Shown here: one piece after another, positions 44,471-54,765 of the stretch | Layout: each line of letters opens with the position of its first letter | How positions within the stretch are numbered: position 1 is the stretch's first letter | Assembly (NCBI RefSeq): GCF_910591885.1 | Contig: NC_063285.1 | Coordinates: 1,116,001 to 1,180,000, forward strand | Direction: 5' to 3' | DNA: 64,000 bases | DNA from: Bombus terrestris | Lineage: Eukaryota; Arthropoda; Insecta; Hymenoptera; Apidae | Made by a program: the position numbers and the translations under genes | Notes under the pieces: generated by a model | Told to the model about the DNA's origin: nothing | Database searches by the model: none | What the model saw: only the letters and a program-made list of their open reading frames with translations

Positions 44471-44780
44471 ATATTTAAATCAACATTTATATAATAAGCT
44501 AAGTTTAAGCTAATAGGCTCATGCCCTATCGATAAATTTTTTAAATTTTTATATAAAACCATATTTCTTTCAAATAAATCAAAATAAATAAATAAATAAA
44601 TATTTTTTAAATAAAGTATAACATAAACAATAATATTTTTTAGAATTTATAGTTATTTTAAAAATTTTATTATCAACATTTATATAATAAATTAAATATA
44701 AATTAATAAATCTATATTCTATTAATAAATTTTTTAAATTTTTATATATGTATATATAATTAATTATATATTAATATATA
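44471..44780. other. NUMT, middle part with tRNA-Met and a degenerate copy
   Basis: Contains the complete mitochondrial-type tRNA-Met and, at about 44640-44755, a diverged second copy of the same region ('tcaacatttatataataaat' ... 'aaattttttaaatttttata'). This suggests a tandem tRNA-Met unit in the mitochondrial source. Confidence 0.6.
44488..44555 (+). tRNA. mitochondrial-type tRNA-Met (CAT) in NUMT
   Basis: The acceptor arms TATATAA and TTATATA pair fully; D-stem AGCT/AGCT; anticodon stem ATAGG/CCTAT around loop CTCATGC, anticodon CAT. The small D-loop and extreme A/T content are typical of insect mitochondrial tRNAs. As a nuclear copy it is presumably not functional. Confidence 0.75.
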
Positions 44781-44971
44781 TGTGGTATCTAAATGGGTCT
44801 TAGAGGAAAGGACAAGTAATGATGTTTTAATTTAATAAATAATATTCGAAGCAACGAAATGATTACAATGCTGTCGTACGTCTTATTTTCATACGCGGCT
44901 TTCGACTTCCTGATTCACACTCTCCGGCTTCTACGCTCGCTCGCTCTCGCTTCTCAACTCACACTGCACAC
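44781..44971 (-). repeat. truncated LTR of the SAP-gag Gypsy family
   Basis: Reverse complement of the 3' half of the LTR at 50136-50570 (shared 'gggtcttagaggaaaggac', 'gcaacgaaat.attacaatg', 'cgtacgtcttattttca'), with about a dozen substitutions. It sits inside the NUMT and is truncated at the 5' end. Confidence 0.85.
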
Positions 44972-45089
44972 CTATTCTATTTATTAAATTTATATTTAGA
45001 TCAGAAATTTTTCCAAACTGAATAAAACTAAATAAATAAATTGAATATATAAATCTAAATAAACAATAAAAAAATAAAAATATAAATAA

Positions 45090-45715
45090 ATATTTGCATC
45101 ATCTAATTAATCTTATTAATAAAAAAATTTCACTTACTATATTTAAAGAAATTGGAGCACCTGAATTATAAATACATATTATAAATCACATTATTGATAT
45201 TGAAGGTATTAAATTAATTAATTCTTTATTGATAAAAATATTTCGTCTATTAGTTTGTCTATAAATTATGTTAACTAAATAAAATAAACCAGAAGAAACT
45301 AACCCATGAGAAATCATTACTAATAAACCACCTAATAAACCAACCTTTAAACCCCTTAATATTCCTATAGATATAATTCCTATATGAATTACTGAAGATA
45401 TAGCAATAATCAATTTTATATCAAATTGAAACAAACACATTCTTAAAATTAATATTCCAAATAAATTAATTATTATTAAATAATAAGATAAATTAATAAA
45501 TTTATTTTTAAAAATTAAAATTAAACGTAATATTCCATATCTCTCTAATTTTAATATAACTGAAGCCAAAATTATTGATCTAAAAAATGAAGCTTCTACA
45601 TGAGCTTTAATTAATTACCCATGAAATATATATATTGGAATTTTAACTAAAAAAGATATTAATAAATAAATAAAATTAAAATAATCAAATTTGAATTCTT
45701 TAATTTCTAATAAAA
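45090..45715 (-). pseudogene. ND4: NUMT: mitochondrial ND4 fragment
   Basis: Minus-strand frame 45569-45186 reads as NADH dehydrogenase subunit 4: 'MASVILKLERYGILRLILI', 'LIIAISSVIHIGIISIGI', 'GGLLVMISHGLVSSGLFYLV' and 'FINKELINLIPSIS'. Upstream 'LVKIPIYIFHG' and 'LIKAHVEASFFRSIILAS' extend the match to about 45700 with a stop (TAA) at the position of the expected Trp. It is a transfer of mitochondrial DNA to the nucleus, since it is broken, partial and surrounded by nuclear transposons. Confidence 0.85.
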
Positions 45716-45734
45716 AAAAATCATTCTACACTGG

Positions 45735-46315
45735 TGTCACGTAAACTTGTGACTTAGATTATAAAAAAAGAAGGTTGAGCCGTAGCCCAGCTCTTAACAT
45801 TCTGTTATCAAACTTTATTATAAATTCAATGATTACAATAGTTTTACATGAGTAGTATAATATTCTGAATCAGAGAAAGCTGAACAAGAACTGCCTGAGC
45901 TTGCTGAAGATTCGGCTTATATATGTTTTAGTTTGGGCATGTTGAGGGGCTCGGTGTAGGTTATGATGATGATGAAGTGGTGCCGTGTGCGAAAGAGTCC
46001 GAAGGTAGGGGAGAAAGTCTTATCTCTGACGTAGTTTAAGGTGTGGTCGATGTCACACACGCGTTTCAGCACTCTTCTTGTAGCACCACCTTTTTTACCA
46101 CCATGCGTACGGAACACTTGCATTTTTCTGTTTTACAAAACGCTGCGCATGCACATACTCTCACAATAACTCATATTCATATGTATGTAAATACTACGCG
46201 GATAATCCAGTGTAGCACACAAAATTACGTATATCTCAATAGATAGTAAAATTTAATGTACCAATATAACAGAGTAACGGTTCAGAGTGTTATAACAGAG
46301 TGTCGATGAGGAATC
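45735..46315 (-). repeat. LTR-like remnant next to the Gypsy gag relic
   Basis: Begins TGTCACGT on the plus strand. It shares about 200 bp (46030-46310, inverted) with 57183-57400 and a short segment ('gagtaacggttcagagtgtt') with 12992-13301 and 42255-42660. It is probably the 3' LTR of the minus-strand Gypsy whose gag follows at higher coordinates. Confidence 0.5.
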
Positions 46316-47690
46316 TGTCTCTTTCTCTGTTTCTTCGTTGCAATACGATTGACAATAATCTTCAGGTAGTGGTGCAGTTGACTCTAGGTACGTTTTCTCC
46401 GGATTCTTCGTTGTTTGGTTTGGGACCTTTCCTTGGTTAGCGAATAGAAAATTTTTTTTCTAGAGCAGCAGATTTCGGCTACGTGTCCGATTCGTTGACA
46501 CTTGGAACATTTATTTTCATGCGGTCACCTGATGGTTGGTTAGATGACTGAGTAAAAGTTCGTGATCGTGGATCGGTAGCATTTCGTTTCGATACTGGCG
46601 TAGTGCTGTTAGATTGGTTCTTTCGGCGGTTGGTAACACGATTTACTTCTCGTAACCATTGTCCTCTGTCGGCTGCTAGTCGTTGGGCGAGGTTCAGGTT
46701 TCTCGGATCGCTAGTAAATTGAGCAAATGTGTCTTAAGTGTTTCGCATTCTTCAATATCCATAGCTACGCGTCGTGCGGTTTTCGTTTTAAACCGCGTAA
46801 TTTAATTCATTGAGCTGTTGTCGGAATCTGGAGTTGAAAGATTATACGCTTTCTGTTGCTCCTTGCTTTAAATTTTTCAATTTGTCCCAGCAGTTACTAA
46901 TAGTGGTTGGTGCTGATACGTGTTGTCTTAAACACGAATATAAGTCTCCAAGCGAGTTAATATTCAGGTATCGTATTTTTTTCCGCTTTTTTTTCGTCGG
47001 TTATACTTTCGATGAGTATAAGGTCAAATAGTAGCTCTCTATCACTTGCACACTTTGTCATGGCTCTTACTTTCGGATTGATAGGATAAAGTCTTCCACA
47101 ATTACGTCGTCTTGACCCCGTACTGTTTCAACAGTACGTATGACCTTTTCTGCTTGGACGCCTTGTTCTTCGTCGTAGCTGTTTCTTGGTCCAATTGTGA
47201 CGTGACTAGTTTTACTTCGTAATCTTTGTAAAGCGTCTGATCCGTCAGTTTCGTCATCTGTTACGTTATCGGTAGCGGTTTCTAAAATGGATGGTCATCT
47301 GTGACTGGTCGGTTCCGGTGTCGTATTTCAATTCTATGGTTTTTGCAAGATTACTATTTCTTTGGAGCAGTTTCTATCGCTAGTTTCTGTAAATTGTTTC
47401 ATACTTTCAATGATTTCATCGGTACTATTTCTAAAGCTTCTATACTCGTGAGTTAGGCTTTGAAATTGTTCAATCAAAGTAGCAATTAGTTCGCTTTGCT
47501 TTTCGGTACTTTTGTCAGTTGGATTCATGTTGAGAGGCATGACACTTTTAGCAGAAGAAGAATCGCTACCTTCGGAACGTATTTCGGCTCTACTGTTTAC
47601 ATAGTGTGCGAAAGCCAATTTACTATTCTTTTGACCAAGTAGGTGTCCGTGCTCCTTCGCTATAGAATCCGTGGAGTTTCCGTTGAAGTT
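46316..47690 (-). pseudogene. Gypsy gag relic
   Basis: Minus-strand reading: N-terminal gag piece (47618-47334, 'FAHYVNSRAEIRSEGSDSSS', 'EKQSELIATLIEQFQSL'), a broken middle, and a zinc knuckle near 46490 ('CSKCQRIGHVAEIC', C-x2-C-x4-H-x4-C). Protease and pol are absent before the LTR-like segment. Frameshifts and stops throughout. Confidence 0.65.
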
Positions 47691-47699
47691 TCCTCTTGC

Positions 47700-48100
47700 A
47701 ATTGCACATTATCTTGACAACTATAATATTTAGAAGAATGTATTTTTTTTAAATTCGGGATTACTTAAAACGAAAATGATGTAATATCTGTTTCCCTTTT
47801 GAACGTTTTTTAAAGACGAAAGATAGGAACCAAATCTCTTGTGTCTTTTTCCATTTAACGATGTTATTAAAATTATTTTTATTGTTGCAAAATCATGTTA
47901 TCTTGATTAATAAATTATTTCTATATAAAATATTGATCGTTAAACTTTGAAGTAAATTGAACTATATAAGAACATGATTTCAACACAACATGTGAATAAG
48001 AATAAAATAAATAAAAATAACAATTTTTACATATGCTGTAAGCTCAGTCCCAACAAATGAGTCAATGAGTAAAAAAGGATTCATTTTTACAATTATACTC
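47700..48100. other. unassigned AT-rich spacer
   Basis: No gene or repeat recognised; ends at the TTAA (48101-48104) that borders the piggyBac element. Confidence 0.4.
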
Positions 48101-48378
48101 TTAACACATTCGTCGTCCAGCGTGATTCGACTATGTTTCCTGCGGGGCCCAAATCCGACCGCCGATACGCAGAACGTAAATAGAGCGATAAGCGGGAATT
48201 TATTGTTTATCGCCTTCGATTCATTATAAAGAAAAGATTATTTAGTTTTGAAATGGAGAAAGCGATAAGCTTTCCAGCTAGAGTGTTCCGAGGGATCTCA
48301 TGGCAGATATCTCAGATCTTTCATTTAGTCGAGAAGCATACTTGTAAGACGTACATCAGTGATTTTTTCATCTTCAAA

Positions 48379-49336
48379 ATGTTCAGCAAACAACGTGAAA
48401 ATACATTTGAAAGTGAGAAGAGTAGCGACGACGAAATAGCGAATTTTAGAAGAAAAGTTATAAATAGAATTTCATCGAGTTCGGACTCGGATATTGAGGA
48501 AGCATTTGCAGGCGAAGACATCAAAGACATGTTGGAAGAACTTGCCATAGACGAAGAAGAGAAATTCAACTCTATTGATAATTCATTGAACAATATTCAA
48601 TGGAATGAATTCGCTAACAGGCAACAGACGTTTCCGTTCACCGGAAAAAGCGGACTTCTGATGGATTTGCCGTTTGACATTAGCGCAAATAAGTGCTTTC
48701 GTTATTCGTTGATGAAAAAGTGCTAAGCCTTTTAGTTACAGAGACTAATAGATATGTAGAATAAAAATTACATCAACATGAAGTGATCGATCAAACTCGA
48801 CATAGGAGACGGAAACCCACCACTTCCAAAGAAATTATAAAATTTATCGAACTAATGGTTTGGATGGGTCTAGTACAGACACCGCTTGTTACATAATGTA
48901 ATCGTTTTGAATTGCTATTAGCAAAAAAGTTTTACCACTCATAAACATATTGATAGACAGTTACAAACAAATTTTTTCACCAGGCAATATTATAGTCAAC
49001 GAGACAATGGTTCCTTGGAGGGGACGACTAACATTCCGGCAGTACATACCGACGAAATCACATAAGTATGATATAAAACTATACAAACTGTGTTTCACCG
49101 AAGGTTACACATGGTCTGCAAAAGTATATTCTAGACGAGAAATCACCGGAAGTAAGCAAGTTAGCATGGCTGAAAACGTCTGCATTGAACTTGCAGCTGA
49201 ATTGCTAAATGAAGGACGAGCTTTGTCCGTCAACAACTTTTATACGAGCTATCAGTTAGCAGTGAAATTTTTAAAGTTTAGGATGCATGTCGTTGGAACT
49301 GTACGGCACAAAAAAATATATGCCCAATGTATTTTC
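48379..49336 (+). pseudogene. piggyBac transposase relic 2, N-terminal and catalytic part
   Basis: ATG near 48379 with an acidic N-terminus ('FESEKSSDDEIANFRRKV', 'SSSSDSDIEE'). After a stop at 48724 a second frame (48950-) gives the DDE_Tnp_1_7 core: 'VNETMVPWRGRLTFRQYIPT', 'KSHKYDIKLYKLCFTEGYTW' and 'LSVNNFYTSYQLAVKFL'. The usual first aspartate ('IDE' in the family) reads 'VNE' and the second ('DNFYTS') reads 'NNFYTS', so catalytic aspartates are replaced by asparagine. Confidence 0.82.
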
Positions 49337-49455
49337 GAGCTATCGCGGGGAGACGCGGTCGTTAGAATACGCGTCAACGGGAGTCGTAAATTCCTGTTAC
49401 GATTAGAATAATCGACACCACGAATAGTTCGATCCCCGTATTTCGGTTAGGATAA
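49337..49455 (+). repeat. GC-richer repeat block, copy 2
   Basis: Matches 455-600 from 'tcgcggggagacgc' to 'ataatcgac'. It breaks the piggyBac frame or adjoins its break, and is followed directly by the minisatellite. Confidence 0.65.
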
Positions 49456-49965
49456 CTCTGAGAGATATAGGAACGGTGAGAGTTATAGGGACTGTAGGAA
49501 CTCTAGGCACCGCGAAAGATGATGAAATTCTTAGAGATGTAGGAACGGTGAGAGCTATAGGGACTGTAGGAACTCTAGGCACCGCGAAAGATGATGGAAC
49601 TCTTAGAGATGTAGGAACGGTGAGAGCTATAGGGACTGTAGGAACTCTAGGCACCGCGAAAGATGATGGAACTCTTAGAGATGTAGGAACGGTGAGAGCT
49701 ATAGGGACTGTAGGAACTCTAGGCACCGCGAAAGATGATGGAACTCTTAGAAATGTAGGAACGGTGAGAGTTATAGGGACTGTAGGAACTCTAGGCACCG
49801 CGAAAGATGATGAAATTCCTAGAGATGTAGGAACGGTGAGAGCTATAGGGACTGTAGGAACTCTAGGCATCGCGAAAGATGATGGAACTCTTGAGATGTA
49901 GGAACGGTGAGAGTTATAGGGATTGCAGGAACTCTAGTCACCGTGAGAGATAATGTAACTCTCAA
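49456..49965 (+). repeat. 72-bp minisatellite, about 6-7 units
   Basis: Unit of 72 bp, e.g. 'ggaactctaggcaccgcgaa' + 'agatgatggaactcttagag' + 'atgtaggaacggtgagagct' + 'atagggactgta', with few changes between units. Because 72 is a multiple of 3, both strands stay open (49476-49901 and 49403-49870), giving 24-residue repeats. I take these as artefacts, not proteins. Confidence 0.92.
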
Positions 49966-50009
49966 GTTTATTCTGATGTGAATACGGAGGAAAGCTCGGT
50001 ATGGGTGTG

Positions 50010-50135
50010 CCCAAGTGGGGAGACGTTCGAAATGTTGGAATATTAACAACAAAATATGCACCCATTATGATTTCAAGCACGAATTCTACATATCATGGAT
50101 GTCTTCCGAAACAGAAACCTTTGGTGGTAATTGTA
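50010..50135 (+). pseudogene. piggyBac transposase relic 2, middle piece
   Basis: The frame 'PKWGDVRNVGILTTKYAP' followed by 'KQKPLVVIV' matches the piggyBac stretch W-x-D-x-R-x-V...LST...KP just before the third catalytic region. It is cut by the Gypsy at 50136. Confidence 0.75.
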
Positions 50136-50570
50136 TGTAGTATCGTGGACAAAAGGCCTAAGATATCTGCCGAATCGTAAACAATGTTGCGAGAGCCGCG
50201 GCATCGTCGGATACATCAATGTGTCGTCGGTCCTTTTTAAGTGGATAGTTTCGTGGAAAGGGCCCGCGTGACCCTGGCCACGCGCGTTTTGGGACACGTG
50301 TCTCGAACGACGGGAAAAGACAAAAGAGACGTTAAAGTTAGTATTAGTTGAGAAGCCGGAGAGAACGGATGCAAAAGGTGTGCAGAGTGTGAATTGAGAA
50401 GCGAGAGCGAGCGAGTGTAGAAGCCGAAGAGTGTGAATCGGGAAGTCGAAAGCCGCGTCTGAAAATAAGACGTACGACAGCATTGTAATTATTTCGTTGC
50501 TTCGAATATTATTAATTAAATCAAAACATCATTACTTGTCCTTTCCTCTAAGACCCATTAAGATACTACA
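50136..50570 (+). repeat. SAP-gag Gypsy, 5' LTR (435 bp)
   Basis: TGTAGTATCG...GATACTACA. Its 3' half recurs, inverted, at 44781-44971. Confidence 0.92.
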
Positions 50571-50572
50571 TA

Positions 50573-50595
50573 ATTTTGGGGGCTCGAGCCGGGAT
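50573..50595 (+). promoter_or_regulatory. SAP-gag Gypsy primer-binding site
   Basis: Two bases after the LTR: 'ttttgggggctcgagccgg'. Compare the proline-tRNA type TGGGGGCTCGTCCGGGAT; one base differs and one is inserted. Confidence 0.55.
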
Positions 50596-50636
50596 CTAGA
50601 GCGCTAAGTGACAAGTGAAAGTGATATTTCGGAACG

Positions 50637-52234
50637 ATGAGTGACTACAATGCAGGAGAAGCAGATTTGACTGACGAGCAGGTGGCTCAGATGCGAATAC
50701 CTGAGTTAAAAGACGAGCTGAGAAAACGACGGCTGAGATTAGCGGGCAGAAAGCGCGAGCTGGTAACGCGATTGCTGGCTGCGGTACGCTTAGAGCGGGA
50801 ACACTGTGCACGAGAAGAAGACGACGACGACGATGATGTTTTAGAAGACGGCGACGACGATGATGTTTTAGAAGACGACGATGACGATGAGATGGGCGTG
50901 ATTGGGGACCGTTTAGACGGCAACGGTCCAGGGAATCACGATCTCAGTAGTCAAGACGGCGGAGTTTGGGTGACTCCAGTGGTAAGACGACGAAGGCAAG
51001 ACGAGCCTAAGTGCACGGTGTTAACGTTTGAAGACGTAAAAGACTCGTTAGGAAAATTCAGCGGAGATGACCTACCGAATGTGAGCCAATGGATAAGGGA
51101 TTTCGAGGAAATGGCGGAAGTGTGTGGCTGGTCGGACATCCACATGGTGGTTTTCGCCAGGAAGCTTCTCACAGGCTCTGCTCAAGCTTTCGCACGCCAA
51201 GAACGATGCACGAAGTCCTGGGCGAAGTTTAAAAAGGCGTTGGCAGATGAATTCCCAGACATAGTGAGTGACCGGGAGGTACATCAAGAATTAGCACATA
51301 GAACGAAAAGAACAGACGAGAGTCTGCTTCAGTATATGTATAATATGCGTGAGATTGCGGGACAAGGAAGAGTCGATACACAGTCGGTAATCGACTATAT
51401 TATCCAGGGTATTCCCGATGAGGTCGCGAATAAAGCCATACTATACGGGGCCAGGAATATGCAGCAGCTGAAGGAACGCTTCAAGCGGTATGAAGCGATG
51501 AAAAGTGAGATGAGGGCGAAAACAAAATTTGGGGAATGCAAGGACGATGAAGCGGAACGATCAGCAATACGGAAGCAGTCGAGGCAAACGAGGAGTGATC
51601 CCAAAAGGTGCTTCAATTGCGGCGGTGACGGTCACTTAAGTGTTACGTGTCCAAAGAAAGAGAAAGGTGTGAAGTGCTTTAGCTGCAACGAATTTGGACA
51701 TGTTGCGGCGAAGTGTACTGCACGACCAAAGGAGACTTACGTCATCTCGAGGCCCGAGATGAAGGAGTACGTGAAAGAAGTGTCGATAGATGACTGTAAG
51801 ATTACATCGTTAGTAGATACGGGTAGTGATCTCACGTTCATACGATCAGACGAGTATGCGAGGTTAGGATCACCACCGCTAGGAAATTGTAAACTTAAGT
51901 TTGATGGTTTGGGTTCCGCTGACAATGAGACCTCGGGTGAATTTACGAAGGTAATGACAGCCGACGGGCAGGCTGACGGTCACGAAGACGCGTCGGATAT
52001 ATTGAGGGTCAACGTGATAGAACAGTTTGACGAGATAGATGTAGCGCACATAGAGGAACCTCACTACCGTGAAGCGATTCGCGATATCGTTAGGGGGTAT
52101 AAGCCAGAGAAGACGCGGGATGTCGGGATAACCGCGAAAATCGTGTTGAAAAGCGACAAACCCATAGTACAAAGACCGCGAAGACTGGCGCCGTCTGAGA
52201 AAAGAGAAATAGACGACTTGGTGAAGTTGCGAAA
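50637..52234 (+). CDS. Gypsy gag-protease with SAP domain
   Basis: ATG at 50637. Residues about 12-48 form a SAP-type helix-turn-helix ('MRIPELKDELRKRRLRLAGR', 'KRELVTRLLAAV'), followed by an acidic D/E run (residues 60-90) and the gag capsid region ('WIRDFEEMAEVCGW', 'SWAKFKKALADEFPD'). Two CCHC knuckles, 'CFNCGGDGHLSVTC' and 'CFSCNEFGHVAAKC', lie near residues 325 and 345. Protease 'LVDTGSDLTFIRSDEYARLG' near residue 390. A join at about 51957 fuses protease to the pre-RT region ('YKPEKTRDVGITAKIVLKSD', 'RPRRLAPSEKREIDDLVK'). The frame then shifts out near 52235. Confidence 0.85.
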
Positions 52235-52866
52235 AACGAAGGCGATTTTAAGTGTCAGGTATGCCATAGGCCGGGCAAAAATATGGAGTACGCGGATACC
52301 CCGAGTAGAAATTCACTGCCGGGTGCTGTGTATGTGGCTGAGTGTGAGGACGAGCTGATTGCACGGTTGAGAAGCGCACAGAAGAAGGGCATTGAAGTCC
52401 GTAAGATTTTAGATGCCGCAACGTGTAGTCAGGCCGATAGATATGTAACCAGAAGATTAATCGACGAAGAGTGGGGCGTGAATTTGTAAAAACAGCGTCG
52501 TGAGTTACGTGAGGACGCGAAAAGGAAGATCGCTGCGACGCAAGAAGAAAACAAAAGGAATTTCGACAAAAGACGGAAGAGTGCGAAGCAGTACCTAAGG
52601 GGAGATCTGGTAGCCATTAAGAGAACTCAATTTGGCCCAGGTTTAAAATTCGGGGGAAAATTTTTAGGTCCGTACCGGGTATTGCGAACAATGTGGAATG
52701 ACCGATACATGGTGGAGAAAGTAGGGGAGCATGAGGGGCCTACGCACACGTCGGCGACCGCCGACTTCATGAAGCCCTTGGGTCCTCAACGCCGAAGACG
52801 ACGCATCCGACGATAGCGAAATTGAAGACCACATCTGAGGGCAGATGTTATTGCAGGATGGCCGAA
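52235..52866 (+). pseudogene. SAP-gag Gypsy pol remnants (RNase H end, integrase tail)
   Basis: Right after the RT entrance the sequence continues with the end of RNase H ('GKNMEYADTPSRNSLPGAVY'), a linker ('ECEDELIARLRSAQKKGIEV') and then the integrase tail ('ENKRNFDKRRKSAKQYLRGD', 'TQFGPGLKFGGKFLGPYRV', 'SADFMKPLG'). All catalytic domains between are missing; a TAA at 52487-52489 separates two of the pieces. Confidence 0.75.
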
Positions 52867-53301
52867 TGTAGTATCGTGGACAAAAGGCCTAAGATATCTG
52901 CCGAATCGTAAACAATGTCGCGAGAGCCGCGGCATCGTCGGGTACATCAATGTGTCGTCGGTCCTTTTTAAGTGGATAGTTTCGTGGAAAGGACCCGCGT
53001 GACCCTGGCCACGCGCGTTTCGGGACACGTGTCTCGAACGACGGGAAAAGACAAAAGAGACGTTAAAGTTAGTATTAGTTGAGAAGCCGGAGAGAACGGA
53101 TGCAAAAGGTGTGCAGAGTGTGAATTGAGAAGCGAGAGCGAGCGAGTGTAGAAGCCGAAGAGTGTGAATCGGGAAGTCGAAAGCCGCGTCTGAAAATAAG
53201 ACGTACGACAGCATTGTAATTATTTCGTTGCTTCGAATATTATTAATTAAATCAAAACATCATTACTTGTCCTTTCCTCTAAGACCCATTAAGATACTAC
53301 A
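52867..53301 (+). repeat. SAP-gag Gypsy, 3' LTR (435 bp)
   Basis: Partner of 50136-50570; followed by the tgta duplication and the resumed piggyBac frame. Confidence 0.92.
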
Positions 53302-53305
53302 TGTA

Positions 53306-53782
53306 TATAATAATGGAAAAACTGGTATCGATAGAAGTGACCAGGTGGTCTCATATGCCACTACGATATGAAACAGCATCAAGTGGTATCGGAAATTAGC
53401 ACCACATTTACTCTTAGGAACAACTATAGCAAATGCTCATATTGTGTACCAAACAGCAACAAAAAAAAAAGAAAAAAAAAGAAAAAAATACCGATAAGAA
53501 AATTTCGGGAAATTCTCGTTTCCGAATGGTTCAATGTGTTCTCAGAAAATAGTGTGTCCGGCAACCATCGGAAGAAAACGAAGAAGGTGCCCCACCATTT
53601 GGTGATACGAAAGAATCAGGAGGGCAAGCCTATAAGAAGGATGTGCACCCTATGTTACAAGAAGAAGAAGCAAACTGTCTCACGCGAAGAAGCGACAAAA
53701 AACATAAAAAAAACTACAACCCAAAATCATCCCAAATGTGTTTGGAATGTTTTAACGAATACCATGCGATATAGCATAATGT
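53306..53782 (+). pseudogene. piggyBac transposase relic 2, C-terminal piece
   Basis: Starts with 'NNGKTGIDRSDQVVSYA' (the family's Y-N-x-x-M-G-G-V-D-x-S-D-Q motif, containing the third catalytic Asp). It then reads 'APHLLLGTTIANAHIVYQ' and, after a K-rich run, the C-terminal cysteine-rich finger ('KPIRRMCTLCYKKKK', 'HPKCVW'). Frameshifted between these parts. Confidence 0.8.
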
Positions 53783-53981
53783 AATATTTTATCCAGAATA
53801 TAAATTAATAAAATGTATGGTATAATGTGTTTTTAATATTTTTATGTTGTATATCCTATATGTAATATCCTATATTTAATTAACTCGAACAAAAAGAGCG
53901 TCACCCATACTTTGGTGACGGGGCCCCTACGAAAGTATAACCGTCATGTAGATATGGGTGATGTGGCGACGAACGTGTTAA

Positions 53982-54765
53982 TCGTTTATTGTTGAAAATC
54001 ATTTATTATCTGGATCACGTTCACATTCATAATCATAATTAGGGTTGTATTAAGCAATAAGATATTTATTAACAGTTTTTTATGATTCATGTCTGTATTT
54101 GATTCGATTGGATTAATGTAAATATTACCGTGTTTTAAGCCGTGTACTTCTCAATACGCGGGTATTGAAATACGCGGCTACACATATATCAAAATACAGG
54201 GATACAGGGATCATAATATCTATATATGCATCCGTGTACTGAGATTCACGAATACACGTATCGAAATGTATAGTTTCACGTGTATTAACCCGTACCTCAT
54301 GTTTTATTTTATAATTAAATGTCAGAATATTTAGATATGTAAATTTTTTATGAGATTTAATTTATTAGGTTGCAGGTAAAAATAAGAAACATGGTTTTGG
54401 TTAATAAAGTTTAGTTTATTAACTTCTTATTTTCAAATAAGAAAACTGAAGTATTAAAATTTTGTGAAAGTAAACGGCTCCTTCCCCCCCTTTTTTTTCT
54501 TTTTGTTACAATATTTCCAGCATACAAAAAACTCCGTTTCGATATCGCCGAGGTTGCTGGAATTGTTAAATATTTCTTGGTAAGTTCGGAAATTGTTGGA
54601 TACTTGTTTGCCTTAGCTTTCTACCATTCAAATGGATTTAAATCGAAGCGTATTTGTGGCTCGATCATATATATTTCAATTTGAATATAAACATCATTGT
54701 TATCGATGACCTCGTCTTATAAAAGTTCTAGAGCAGATTCTTCATGTGCCTTTGCTGCACTTACT
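53982..54765. other. unassigned AT-rich stretch
   Basis: Contains short repeats of 'aatacgcg' and 'gtattgaaatac' type (54150-54300). No gene or element end recognised. Confidence 0.4.

Larger units (their letters stand above)
50136..53301 (+). mobile_element. gag-only Gypsy derivative with SAP domain
   Basis: LTRs 50136-50570 and 52867-53301, both 435 bp with about four differences seen by eye. Perfect 4-bp duplication tgta (50132-50135, 53302-53305). The primer site after the 5' LTR reads TGGGGGCTCGAGCCGGGAT, close to the tRNA-Pro type. The interior is 2.3 kb: gag and protease complete in one frame, then two deletions removing RT, RNase H and the integrase core. It lies inside the piggyBac element. 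Young but non-autonomous. Confidence 0.9.
48105..53977 (+). mobile_element. piggyBac-family transposon, twice interrupted
   Basis: Ends CACATTCGTCGTCCA and reverse-complement CACGTTCGTCGCCACA, each bordered by TTAA (48101-48104, 53978-53981). Transposase pieces lie in order at 48379-49336, 50010-50135 and 53306-53782. Between them are a repeat block with a minisatellite (49337-50009) and a Gypsy (50136-53301, tgta duplication). Removing both gives about 2 kb, normal for piggyBac. Stops and frameshifts show it is long dead. Confidence 0.85.

Noticed and set aside
49403..49901. Overlapping 141- and 155-codon ORFs with 24-residue repeats on both strands
   Set aside because: They are reading frames through a 72-bp minisatellite whose unit length is a multiple of three; similar units elsewhere are not open.
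49456..49965. CRISPR-like array
   Set aside because: No alternating repeat and unique spacer structure; whole 72-bp units are tandem and nearly identical. Eukaryotic context.
50687..50923. Serine-rich 78-codon ORF on the minus strand
   Set aside because: It is the mirror of the acidic D/E-rich run of the gag.
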